From NCBI RefSeq assembly GCF_014218355.1, contig NZ_AP023368.1, positions 1,864,001 through 1,928,000 on the forward strand: 64,000 nt of DNA, in the 5' to 3' direction. The position numbers were made by a program, and so were the translations under genes. The first letter of the stretch is position 1. Every line of letters starts with the position of its first letter. A model generated the notes under the pieces. It ran no database searches. It had not been told where the DNA came from and saw nothing but the letters and a program-made list of their open reading frames with translations. The DNA comes from Anaerocolumna chitinilytica (GTDB lineage: Bacteria > Bacillota > Clostridia > Lachnospirales > Lachnospiraceae). Positions 15,626 through 24,029 of this stretch are shown here, piece by piece.

Positions 15626-16117
15626 ATGAGCAGGTATGAAGAAGGATTAGCAATTATAGAGGAAAGGTGTGGCAATGGAAAAGATAATGTCATCTCTCTC
15701 TCGACAATCGCAATAGAACCAAACGCTGACGGTAACCCCTGTCCTTATGTTCGTGATGTGGATGCTTTTTATGAAAATGGTGTGTTTTATACTACAACCT
15801 GGGCAAAATCAACTAAAATGAAACAGATAGCTCAAAATCCGGAAGTTGCCTTTGCAGTTTGCTACGAGTGGTTTTCCGGAAATGGAATCGGAGAAAATCT
15901 CGGCTGGGTTTTAGACCCTAAAAATGCAGAGTTAAGGCCTAAACTACGTAAAGCATTTGCTAATTGGTACGACGATGCTAACAATGAAAAAGATGAAGAC
16001 TGCATTATTTTGGCAATTCGTATCACGAGAGCTACGGTACTAAAAGATCACGGTGCTGTGCGTTACTATATGGACTTTGTGAATGGAGTGGAGACAGAAG
16101 AAGGTAAAATCAAGTAA
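15626..16117 (+). CDS. Pyridoxamine 5'-phosphate oxidase-fold (flavin-binding) protein
   Basis: The 163-residue product matches the PNPOx-like split-barrel family: an early segment with VISLSTIAIEPNADG, then GVFYTTTWAKSTKMKQIAQNPEVAFAV, the flavin-phosphate contact region. Members bind FMN, F420 or haem and reduce diverse substrates; the specific one here is unknown. AGGAGGAGG precedes ATG 15626. A sigma-A promoter and a structured leader lie upstream. The DUF89 gene follows 36 bases later and may be cotranscribed. Confidence 0.82.
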   Translation: MSRYEEGLAIIEERCGNGKDNVISLSTIAIEPNADGNPCPYVRDVDAFYENGVFYTTTWAKSTKMKQIAQNPEVAFAVCYEWFSGNGIGENLGWVLDPKNAELRPKLRKAFANWYDDANNEKDEDCIILAIRITRATVLKDHGAVRYYMDFVNGVETEEGKIK

Positions 16118-16153
16118 GCGGTAAAGATAAGAAATAGAAGGGTTATACAACAT

Positions 16154-17023
16154 ATGAGGATACAAGAAAAATGCATACCATGTATAATCAATCAAACAAT
16201 TAAGGTTGCAGATATGGTAGGCTTAGAGGATAAAAATGAATTATTAAGAAAAGTATTTACATATTTAAGTAAGGTCGATTTTAACACATCTTCAACACCA
16301 GAACTTATCGGAGAAATTTTTACGTTATTAAAGAAGGAAACAGGGAATGCGGATCCATATAAAGAAACAAGAGAGCATTATAATGAGATGTTTTTGGAAC
16401 GTATTCCGGATATAGAACGTGAGATAAATGGAGTTGGAAATCCATTCTTAGAAGCAATCAAATATGCTATTATAGGAAATATAATTGATTTTAATCCGAT
16501 TCATAATCTATTGCTTCCTGATATTGAAGCCAGTTTCCTGCGTTTAAAAGGGGAACAGCTGGGAATAAACGATTCAAAGCTTCTGATGCAGGAGATTATT
16601 AATGCAGATACAATTCTGTATTTGGGAGATAATTGCGGTGAAATCTGTCTTGATAAGATTCTAATTAAGAAAATGAAAGAGTTAAACCCATCATGTAAAA
16701 TTTTCTTTGGTACGAGAGGTGAAGCAGTCGTAAACGATTCTATAGAAGAAGATGCTTACTTTGTAGGGATTGATGAGTATGCAACTGTAATAAGCAATGA
16801 GGATTCGTCTATGGGAACTGTTTTATTTAGAACTTCAAAGCGGTTTCAAGAAATTTACCAAAGTGCAGATATTGTGATCGCAAAAGGACAAGCAAACTAT
16901 GAATGTTTAAGCAATGAGAATAAGAATATCTATTTTCTGCTAATGACAAAATGTAATGTGATTGCAGACGATATTGGGGTTTCGGAAATGAAGATGATAT
17001 GCATGAAAAATAGAGCTACCTAG
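16154..17023 (+). CDS. DUF89 / damage-control phosphatase-like protein
   Basis: The 289-residue protein carries the DUF89 (ARMT1-like) landmarks: an N-terminal CxxC (EKCIPCIINQ), the metal-binding GDNCGE segment near residue 159, and KGQANYE near 240. Family members are metal-dependent phosphatases thought to remove damaged or overproduced sugar- and cofactor-phosphates; the bacterial and archaeal subfamily with the N-terminal cysteines is the closest. The substrate cannot be predicted. GAAGGG precedes the ATG. It follows the PNPOx-fold gene and ends close to a convergent kinase gene. Confidence 0.85.
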   Translation: MRIQEKCIPCIINQTIKVADMVGLEDKNELLRKVFTYLSKVDFNTSSTPELIGEIFTLLKKETGNADPYKETREHYNEMFLERIPDIEREINGVGNPFLEAIKYAIIGNIIDFNPIHNLLLPDIEASFLRLKGEQLGINDSKLLMQEIINADTILYLGDNCGEICLDKILIKKMKELNPSCKIFFGTRGEAVVNDSIEEDAYFVGIDEYATVISNEDSSMGTVLFRTSKRFQEIYQSADIVIAKGQANYECLSNENKNIYFLLMTKCNVIADDIGVSEMKMICMKNRAT

Positions 17024-17071
17024 ATTATAACAATGTGTCATCGCAGAAGTTCTGCCTTTTTTGGGGGACTT

Positions 17072-18679
17072 TTACACAGCCTCCAGCGTAAAAGAAAAGC
17101 AGATGCCGGAGGCTGTGTTATTTACTTGGTAAGAACAACCATGACCCTCAAAGATGGACTTAACAATAGCCAGTCCAAGTCCGGTTCCTTCTGTCTCACG
17201 GTTATGGGAGGCATCGGCTTTGTAAAACCGGTCCCAGATTTTACTGATAGCCTCTTCACTTAAGGCAGGACAGCAATTCTCAATCAGAACTCGTTGTTCT
17301 TTGCCGTTTCGTTCGCCAAAGACTTGAATAGTGGAATTAGGGGAGCAGTATTTCACTGCATTTTCCATCAGATTATTCACTGCACGTTCAATTTTTTTCT
17401 CATCCATTATAACGGTACCGAATTCACCTAAGATTTGAATGTTTACCCCTTTTTCATATGCTTTCTCTGAAAATATTTGCATGGATTTCTTTAAGTAAAG
17501 GCTGATATCGGAAGCTTTTTTTGTGTAAATAACAGCACCGGCATCATACCTTGATATTTCTAACATTTCCAGAATCATCTGGTCCATATGTGTAATTTCA
17601 TTAAGAATTACTTCCATATAATGTTCTTTCTTCTCAGCTCTTACACCATCCCTGATTCCTTCCGTATAGCTTCTGATTATTCCAAGAGGTGTCTTAAGCT
17701 CATGGGAAACATTTGCTACAAACTCCTTTCTGGCTTTATCCTGGCATAGTTCCTTTTCATAGTCAGCCGTTAACTTTGTATTAGCAAGACTAAGGTCGTC
17801 CAGAGCATTCTTTAGATTAACGGATAAGGTGTTAAGACTGGAAGACAATGCACCTAGTTCATCATTGCGTTTAATGTCAGAGGAGATGCCAAGCTCCATA
17901 TTGGCCATGCGGTTGGCAGTTTTTGTTATACTAATAATCGGCTTGGAGATAGTTTTGGAGTAAACGACCACCATTATAAAGGATAATAGGATAGAAGCAC
18001 TGATTAAAAACGGAAAGAAGCGGATTAGGAAGCTGGTTACCTCATTAACGGACTGAAGAGACAGGTTAACACTTGTAATCTTAACTTCCCCACTTTTTAA
18101 AGTGCTTTTCTTTATGAAATTTACCTGTCTATAGTTAGTATAAGGAATGGTGCTGATTGTGTACGTTACCCCTTTCTTTTTATTAATATCCAAAGGACTG
18201 GCAACAGTTGCAGTGGTAAGTGCTGTGGGATACAGTACAAGGGAGCCGTTTATATTGGCGGCATCTACAGTATCAAGAGAGGAAGAGGTTATAAGGGGAG
18301 CATAGGCGGTGGAATTCAAAGGGGAAATGGAATCTGCTCTAGCGGGTTCCTTGCTTAAAACCACATAATCAGGGATAGAAGCGGTTAATGCTGCTTTTGC
18401 CGGAGCTGCCATGACCAGAGAAAGCTGAGATTGAATACTCATGGTAGCATTCTGGTTCTTCATAAATTTAGAAACCTCAGAATAGAGTTCTTCGTCACTC
18501 CATTGACTGTTTTCAAGCTCTGCTGTAAATCTATTTATGGAATTTATCATCTGATTGATTTTTTCCGGTTCATAAAAGCGGTTAAAGTAAAGATATAAGG
18601 AAGCAGTAATACCAAATATTAGAAGCAGAAAAGAGCCAAGGGTCAAAAGTAACATTTTTGCTGACAGCGATGTTTTCAT
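17072..18679 (-). CDS. Sensor histidine kinase with extracellular sensor domain
   Basis: The 535-residue kinase has an N-terminal helix (about 8-30), an extracytoplasmic domain of roughly 185 residues rich in Ser, Ala and Thr, a second helix (about 217-238), HAMP, HisKA with NVSHELKTPLGIIRS, and an ATPase domain with NLMENAVKY and GTGLGLAIV. GGAGG precedes ATG 18679, 39 bases after the regulator stop. It faces the permease/ATPase/PASTA operon at 19582-23864, its likely target through the paired regulator. The signal is unknown; the PASTA partner makes an envelope signal plausible. Confidence 0.92.
   Translation of the reverse strand: MKTSLSAKMLLLTLGSFLLLIFGITASLYLYFNRFYEPEKINQMINSINRFTAELENSQWSDEELYSEVSKFMKNQNATMSIQSQLSLVMAAPAKAALTASIPDYVVLSKEPARADSISPLNSTAYAPLITSSSLDTVDAANINGSLVLYPTALTTATVASPLDINKKKGVTYTISTIPYTNYRQVNFIKKSTLKSGEVKITSVNLSLQSVNEVTSFLIRFFPFLISASILLSFIMVVVYSKTISKPIISITKTANRMANMELGISSDIKRNDELGALSSSLNTLSVNLKNALDDLSLANTKLTADYEKELCQDKARKEFVANVSHELKTPLGIIRSYTEGIRDGVRAEKKEHYMEVILNEITHMDQMILEMLEISRYDAGAVIYTKKASDISLYLKKSMQIFSEKAYEKGVNIQILGEFGTVIMDEKKIERAVNNLMENAVKYCSPNSTIQVFGERNGKEQRVLIENCCPALSEEAISKIWDRFYKADASHNRETEGTGLGLAIVKSIFEGHGCSYQVNNTASGICFSFTLEAV
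17074..17118. terminator. Hairpin between convergent DUF89 and kinase genes
   Basis: An 11-bp perfect stem (17074-17084 with 17108-17118) overlaps the last codons of the minus-strand kinase. A much shorter GC hairpin followed by six T residues (17043-17062) may end the DUF89 transcript first. Confidence 0.55.
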
Positions 18680-18718
18680 GGTATCCTCCGGTTAGTATGT
18701 ATTTGTATAAATAGTATA

Positions 18719-19396
18719 TTAAGTGTCAGACTCAAATTTATAGCCCACACCGATAACGGTCTGAATATAATTGGCGCAATGCCTCAGTTTCTTTCGAAGA
18801 GTTTTAATGTTTGTGTCTACCACTCGGCCATCTCCAAAGTAATCATAGCCCCATATGGCAGTAATCAGGACTTCTCTGCGGAACACCTTACCCGGGTTCT
18901 CCATAAGCTTTAGCAGCAGTTCGTATTCTTTTACAGTTAAGGGCAGCCTTTCACCGGAGAGCATGGCAGTATAAGCTTCTTTATTGATAGTCAGTTCCTT
19001 ACAGCGTAACAGCGTATCCGGGGGAGGAGCTGCCAGACTGCGTTTTAGCAAGGCGGCAATAGCGGCAAGAAGCACCTTAGGACTAAAAGGCTTGGTAATA
19101 TATTCATCGGCTCCAAGCTCATAACCTAACAGTTTATCCTCCTCTTCACTGCGGGCGCTGATAATTATAATAAGGACGTCGGATTTTTGTCTGATACGCC
19201 GGCATACGGACCAGCCGTCCAGTTTTGGTATCATAATATCAAGTATAACCAACTGAATCTCTTCGCGGTCGAACAGGGATAAGGCCTCAACCCCATCTGA
19301 GGCACAATATGCCTGGTAACCTTCCGATTCCAGATAATCTACTAAAATCTCACTCATTTTCTTGTCATCTTCAACAACCAGCACACGATAACTCAT
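18719..19396 (-). CDS. OmpR-family response regulator
   Basis: The 225-residue protein has VVEDDKK, the phosphoacceptor in LVILDIMIPKLDG, Lys in EYITKPFSP, and a C-terminal winged helix (LTVKEYELLLKL, and TVIGVGYKFE at the end). It is the first gene of a minus-strand operon with the kinase at 17072. The divergent promoter region shared with the permease gene contains several TCACA half-sites that could bind it. Confidence 0.92.
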   Translation of the reverse strand: MSYRVLVVEDDKKMSEILVDYLESEGYQAYCASDGVEALSLFDREEIQLVILDIMIPKLDGWSVCRRIRQKSDVLIIIISARSEEEDKLLGYELGADEYITKPFSPKVLLAAIAALLKRSLAAPPPDTLLRCKELTINKEAYTAMLSGERLPLTVKEYELLLKLMENPGKVFRREVLITAIWGYDYFGDGRVVDTNIKTLRKKLRHCANYIQTVIGVGYKFESDT

Positions 19397-19494
19397 AAAA
19401 CTGAATCCTTCCTCACCTCATTTTATAATAACATCATACCACTTTGATGTGTTGTTTGTGTGAAAGAGAAGAAAAGCAAGGTTTCATTGAGGTC

Positions 19495-19543
19495 TCACAG
19501 AACTCACACAGGAATCACACATGGGTTTGTTACTTTTATCACA
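19495..19543 (+). promoter_or_regulatory. Cluster of TCACA half-sites upstream of the permease operon
   Basis: TCACA occurs at 19495, 19504, 19515 and 19539, and its complement TGTGA at 19459. The first three are spaced 9 and 11 bases, close to one helix turn, as in OmpR-family regulator binding sites made of direct repeats. They lie between the divergent regulator and permease genes. Confidence 0.4.
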
Positions 19544-19581
19544 TGGCAGTAAGCCAATTTGGAAACAGGAGGAAGATTAAG

Positions 19582-20952
19582 ATGAGAGCAATAAAACATG
19601 CTTTCCTAAGTCTCATTAGGAAGCCAACAAAAGGCATTATGATATTTGCTATATTATTTGTCGTGTATGGGTTGGTATTTACAGGAATTATTATTCAGAA
19701 TAGTGTGAATCAATCCAAGACCTATGTACGAAAGGCCTTAGGAGCGGTGGTGGAAATGAAAGCAGACTACATGAAAGCGATGAAGGATCAGCTATCACAA
19801 CAGGAGTATTCAAAATTAAATCTTTCAGCCTCACTGGCGAAAGACATTGCAAAAGATCCTTTGGTAGAAAAGCTTTATATATCGGAACTTACCAGTGCCT
19901 TTAATAAAAGTCTGAAAAGTGCAATAAATACGGAAGGAAGTGGAGCAGGGGGAGGAGACAGTATTAGTTTTGCGGTTCCCATATCCTCCTCCGACCAGGG
20001 TACACCGTTTATAGTGATAGGCAATACAGGCAATCCCCGGGAGTTTGATGAGGGTACCTATAAGATTACGGATGGGCGGCTTTGGGACAGCTCTGATGAA
20101 GGAAGAGATACTCTAATTGTATCAGAAGAGTTTGCCAGCAAAAATAATCTGGCACCGGGTGATAAGATTGATTTGACTTCAGGTACGGATAACGAGACTT
20201 ATTCCTTTGAGATTATTGGTGTTTTTAAAGGCAGCGCGCCTTATACGGTAGACCAACTGTATACTTCTCTAGAGAGTGAAAAGAAATTAGCCGGAACCCA
20301 GTCTGATGATAGTAATGCAACTTCTATCAGTTTTCGTCTTAAGGACCCCATGGACATTGACACCTTTATTCATCAGCATATAAATCAGATGCCCAACGAT
20401 TATATTACCTTATATGCCAGTGATAATGAATACAACTCTTTAACAAGACCTCTTGATTTAATCAGTACTGTGATTTCTATTCTTTTGGCAGTGGTTTTTG
20501 CAGCAGGAACCATAATTATGCTTGCAATTGTCACAATTTTTGTACGTGACCGGAGATTTGAGATTGGACTATTGTTAGCAAGCGGTGAAGGAAGGCTTAA
20601 AATTTTATCTCAATTTGTGTTTGAAATTCTTCTGGTATCTGTTATTGCCTTTACGGTAGCAGCCGCAGCCAGCAGGCTTTCTGCCGACTATACTGCTTCC
20701 TGGATTGTTAAGAACCAGTTGGTGGAAGAGAATACACAGTCCAGTATGGGAATGATATCCGTTGGCGGTGCCGTCGGAACAGGGAAACAGGAAGTTAAGA
20801 TTAGTGATGTTGCCAGAGAATTTAATGTATCCGTCGACGGTGAGGTGGTATACCGTCTGCTGCTTATCAGCCTGGGGATTGTAATCCTTTCGGCAGGAGC
20901 ACCGCTGTTGATTATTTTAGGATATAAACCAAGAGAATCCCTACAGAATTAG
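19582..20952 (+). CDS. MacB/FtsX-type ABC transporter permease
   Basis: ATG 19582 follows AGGAGG at normal spacing, so the open frame upstream from 19444 is not used. The 456-residue protein has one N-terminal helix (about 15-37), a large extracytoplasmic MacB-like domain (about 45-285), then three helices (about 290-320, 345-365, 425-448): the four-helix FtsX/MacB layout. Such proteins do not move cargo through the membrane but couple ATP use to work outside it, as in peptide resistance, lipoprotein release or cell-wall hydrolase control. It heads an operon with its ATPase and a PASTA-repeat protein. Confidence 0.88.
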   Translation: MRAIKHAFLSLIRKPTKGIMIFAILFVVYGLVFTGIIIQNSVNQSKTYVRKALGAVVEMKADYMKAMKDQLSQQEYSKLNLSASLAKDIAKDPLVEKLYISELTSAFNKSLKSAINTEGSGAGGGDSISFAVPISSSDQGTPFIVIGNTGNPREFDEGTYKITDGRLWDSSDEGRDTLIVSEEFASKNNLAPGDKIDLTSGTDNETYSFEIIGVFKGSAPYTVDQLYTSLESEKKLAGTQSDDSNATSISFRLKDPMDIDTFIHQHINQMPNDYITLYASDNEYNSLTRPLDLISTVISILLAVVFAAGTIIMLAIVTIFVRDRRFEIGLLLASGEGRLKILSQFVFEILLVSVIAFTVAAAASRLSADYTASWIVKNQLVEENTQSSMGMISVGGAVGTGKQEVKISDVAREFNVSVDGEVVYRLLLISLGIVILSAGAPLLIILGYKPRESLQN

Positions 20953-20971
20953 AAAGAGAGGAAATTAGACT

Positions 20972-21646
20972 ATGTCAGCAATATTTGAATTAGAGAATCT
21001 TTCCTATGGTTACATAGACGGAGGAAAAAAGAGGATGATTCTAAACGACCTCTCCTTCCAGTTTGAAAAAGGAAAGTTTTATACCATCCTGGGGCCCTCG
21101 GGTTCCGGAAAAACAACACTATTGGCTATCGCCAGTGCCTTGGATGTCCCGGAAAAAGGAAGGGTTCTATATCAGGGAAAGGATGTAAAAAGCATCGGAT
21201 ATACAAAATTCAGACGCAATCATATGGCAATGATATTCCAGAAGTATAACCTGACGGATTACCTTACCGGAGTGGAAAATGTGGAATCAAACATGATGAT
21301 TGTGGACCGGAAGAAGGGATCGGAGAGAAAGAAGATTGCATACAAAATATTGGCTTCTATGGGAATCGTGCAATCCAAGGCAGAAAGACTGGTGACGAAG
21401 CTATCCGGTGGGGAGCAGCAAAGAGTTGCAATTGCAAGAGCTCTTGCCAAGGATGTGGAATTAATTCTTGGGGATGAACCTACAGGGGCATTGGATACGG
21501 CAACAGCCAAGGAGATTATTGCATTATTTAAACAGTTGGCTCATGACTACGAAAAAACAATTATTTTAGTCACACATTCCGATGATGTGGCAGGAAGCAG
21601 CGACATTACCCTAAGGTTAAAAGATGGTAAGCTGACAGCAGAATAG
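20972..21646 (+). CDS. ABC transporter ATP-binding protein (MacB/LolD type)
   Basis: The 224-residue ATPase has Walker A GPSGSGKTT, signature LSGGEQQRVAIARA, Walker B ELILGDEPTGALD and H-loop VTHSDDV. The TGALDTATA segment is typical of the LolD/FtsE/MacB group. It starts 19 bases after the permease gene and ends 10 bases before the PASTA gene, so all three should be one transcript. It would power the MacB/FtsX-like permease 19582-20952. Confidence 0.93.
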   Translation: MSAIFELENLSYGYIDGGKKRMILNDLSFQFEKGKFYTILGPSGSGKTTLLAIASALDVPEKGRVLYQGKDVKSIGYTKFRRNHMAMIFQKYNLTDYLTGVENVESNMMIVDRKKGSERKKIAYKILASMGIVQSKAERLVTKLSGGEQQRVAIARALAKDVELILGDEPTGALDTATAKEIIALFKQLAHDYEKTIILVTHSDDVAGSSDITLRLKDGKLTAE

Positions 21647-21656
21647 GGGGAAGGGT

Positions 21657-23864
21657 ATGCAGGAAAAAAAGAATTTTCTTGAAGATTTAGGAAGTGATAA
21701 ACCGGAAAGTTTTCAGGAAGAAACCTTTATACCGGCTCAGAGAAAGGTGGGGCATCTAGTTGCCGCCGCCGTCTCTGCTCTGTTTGTTTGCTTTCTAATA
21801 CTCCTCTTTCTACAGTTAGGAAAGACAACAGTCCCTGATATGACAGACTGGCAGTTGGATGAGGTACAGACCTGGGTCCTAAAAGAGCATGAAAACACTG
21901 TACTAGACGGAGTTTATACCAAGGAAACAAGAAAAGACAAGGTCATATCCCAGGATATAAAAAAGGGAAGAAAAATTAGTAAGGGCACAGTTCTTACGGT
22001 AAAGTATTCATTGGGTGCAGACCCGGAGGAAGCAGTGAAGGTGCCAGATCTTAAGGGGATGAAGCTGTCTGAGATAAAAACCTGGATTACGGAGAATCAG
22101 ATGGCAGGGGTTACAATTAAGAACGAAACCAGCGAAGTAATCCCAAAGGATGAGGTAATAAACTATGAGCTGATTGATGGTTCTAATGATTTGTTTCTTC
22201 GGAAAAACAGGATGGTAATTTATGTTTCAAGCGGTAATGAAGAGCTGAATGAAACAGTCAAAATGCCTGATTTTTATGGTAAATCGAAAGCCGAAGTTCT
22301 GCAATGGCAGAAAGATAACCAGATGAAGGTTAAGATTCATGAAATATTTAATCCAGATGTTGAATACGGTAAAATATTTTACCAGAATATAAAAAAGGAT
22401 ACAAAAATAACCCATAAGGATGTGGTGGAAGTCAGCATTTCCAGAGGAAAGGCAATTAAAACACCTGATTTTAACGGAATGAGCAGAAACGAGGCATCTG
22501 AATTGGCTGCTCTTTATGGCATGAGTGTATTCTTCAAGCTTAAGATTAGCACAGATACAGTAGATACAGTCATCGGTCAGAATATTCCGGCGGGTCGTAA
22601 AATTGACCAGAAGCAGATTTTGACTCTTCAGATTGCAAAGGAGGATGGGAAAATAATTGTCCCGGATTTTAAAGGTCTGACAAAAGGAGAAGCTGTCAGT
22701 CTGGCAGGGCTTTATGGTATGAAGGTGTTTCTCGAAAATACGGATGAAACAGGAGATCAGGGAATTATTGCTACCCAGTCTGTTGCAGCCGGTATAAAGA
22801 TTAATGAGAAGCAGGTTGTTACACTATTACTGAAGGAAAATGATGAACAGGTTATTACTCCTGACTTTAAAGGCTTGTCAAAAAGTGAAGCAGAGGTTCT
22901 GGCAAAAAATGCAGCGATTGTATTAAGTTATCGTGAAATGGAATCTGCAAAAGTTGCCAATCAAAGTGTAATCAATCAGGACATAAAGCCTAAAGGAGGA
23001 GTTAAAAAGGGAGAAGAGATTCTTCTTACTATCGCTGTTAACAGTGGTATACCTGCGAAGGATTTAAGGCTGTTAAGCTTAAATGATGCAAAGGCCTGGG
23101 CGATGCAAAAAGGAATCACCTTAAACGTAATAGAATGTTACAGCAGTGATTATCCGGCAGGAAAGCTTTATAGACAGGATTGCAAGGCTGGGGATTTTAT
23201 ATCTTCCAATAAAGTACTTACAGTGTATCGTTCCCTTGGGTTAGTTATGGCTGAAAATTTTATTGGTAAGACAAAGTCTGATATTATTAAGTGGAAGGAT
23301 GAGGTCAATCAAAAAGGAGCCGGTATAAAACTGAAGTTTATTTCAGATACCAATACCAATAAAGCAAAAGGTACCGTAACAAACCAGAGTATCCTGGAAG
23401 AGTTGGTAGGACTTAAGCAGGAAATTCAGGTATGGGTATCCCAGACGGATAATGGAATACTAATAAAGAATTTCGAGGGACTTGCATCGGAAGATATAAA
23501 ACTATGGTGCGATACCAATTCCGTGCCTTATATTATCAATGAATGCTATAGTGACTCTTATGAAGAAGGAAAGCTCTATGGGCAAAATTATTCAGATACC
23601 TACCTGCCTAAGGGAGAATATTTAAAAATCAATTTATCCCTTGGTAAGTTGTTTGTAACAGATTTTACGGGCAAGAGCAAGTCAGAAGTACTTGATTGGA
23701 TGAAAGAGGTAAACAAGAAGAAAGCAAATATCAAAATTGACTTTATAAATGGATATTCTTCTGAAATAGGTAAAGGAAAGATTATGTACCAGTCTATATC
23801 AGATCAGGCAATTGACTTAAACAGTAAAATTGTCGTTATGGTTTCTGTTGGTACAGGAAATTAA
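21657..23864 (+). CDS. Membrane-anchored PASTA-repeat protein without a kinase domain
   Basis: The 735-residue protein has a short acidic cytoplasmic tail, one helix at about 31-54, and then about ten 60-70-residue PASTA-like repeats filling the rest. Each starts with a (V/T/M)PDF-G-(S/T)K-E motif and ends in a V-S-G strand; examples begin near residues 58, 124, 200, 270, 340, 405, 470, 535, 602 and 670. PASTA domains in PknB-type kinases and penicillin-binding proteins bind peptidoglycan. No kinase or transpeptidase domain is present. Being cotranscribed with a MacB/FtsX-type transporter, it may be the extracytoplasmic partner of that complex; this is inference. The later repeats are more divergent (LRLLSLNDAKAW, VTDFTGKSKSEV). 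Confidence 0.85.
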   Translation: MQEKKNFLEDLGSDKPESFQEETFIPAQRKVGHLVAAAVSALFVCFLILLFLQLGKTTVPDMTDWQLDEVQTWVLKEHENTVLDGVYTKETRKDKVISQDIKKGRKISKGTVLTVKYSLGADPEEAVKVPDLKGMKLSEIKTWITENQMAGVTIKNETSEVIPKDEVINYELIDGSNDLFLRKNRMVIYVSSGNEELNETVKMPDFYGKSKAEVLQWQKDNQMKVKIHEIFNPDVEYGKIFYQNIKKDTKITHKDVVEVSISRGKAIKTPDFNGMSRNEASELAALYGMSVFFKLKISTDTVDTVIGQNIPAGRKIDQKQILTLQIAKEDGKIIVPDFKGLTKGEAVSLAGLYGMKVFLENTDETGDQGIIATQSVAAGIKINEKQVVTLLLKENDEQVITPDFKGLSKSEAEVLAKNAAIVLSYREMESAKVANQSVINQDIKPKGGVKKGEEILLTIAVNSGIPAKDLRLLSLNDAKAWAMQKGITLNVIECYSSDYPAGKLYRQDCKAGDFISSNKVLTVYRSLGLVMAENFIGKTKSDIIKWKDEVNQKGAGIKLKFISDTNTNKAKGTVTNQSILEELVGLKQEIQVWVSQTDNGILIKNFEGLASEDIKLWCDTNSVPYIINECYSDSYEEGKLYGQNYSDTYLPKGEYLKINLSLGKLFVTDFTGKSKSEVLDWMKEVNKKKANIKIDFINGYSSEIGKGKIMYQSISDQAIDLNSKIVVMVSVGTGN

Positions 23865-23950
23865 ATTCATAACAGGTATATTGATGAATGAAATACGGGA
23901 TAATTTTCAGGATATGCCAGGAAAGGATTAAAAGATTATTTTATAATAAG

Positions 23951-23990
23951 GCGGTATTCATAGAAAGGATGGATACCGCTCTTTTTCTAT
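23951..23990 (+). terminator. Intrinsic terminator of the PASTA operon
   Basis: An 11-bp stem (23951-23961 with 23969-23979, one G-T pair) with a 7-nt loop is followed by TCTTTTTC. Confidence 0.85.
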
Positions 23991-24029
23991 AGCTACTGAA
24001 AGAAATATTCCGTCATGGATTACCTGATT

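Noticed and set aside
19444..19581. 46-codon upstream extension of the MacB-like permease
   Set aside because: The AGGAGG site lies just before ATG 19582, and the extension covers the putative regulator sites and is not membrane-like.
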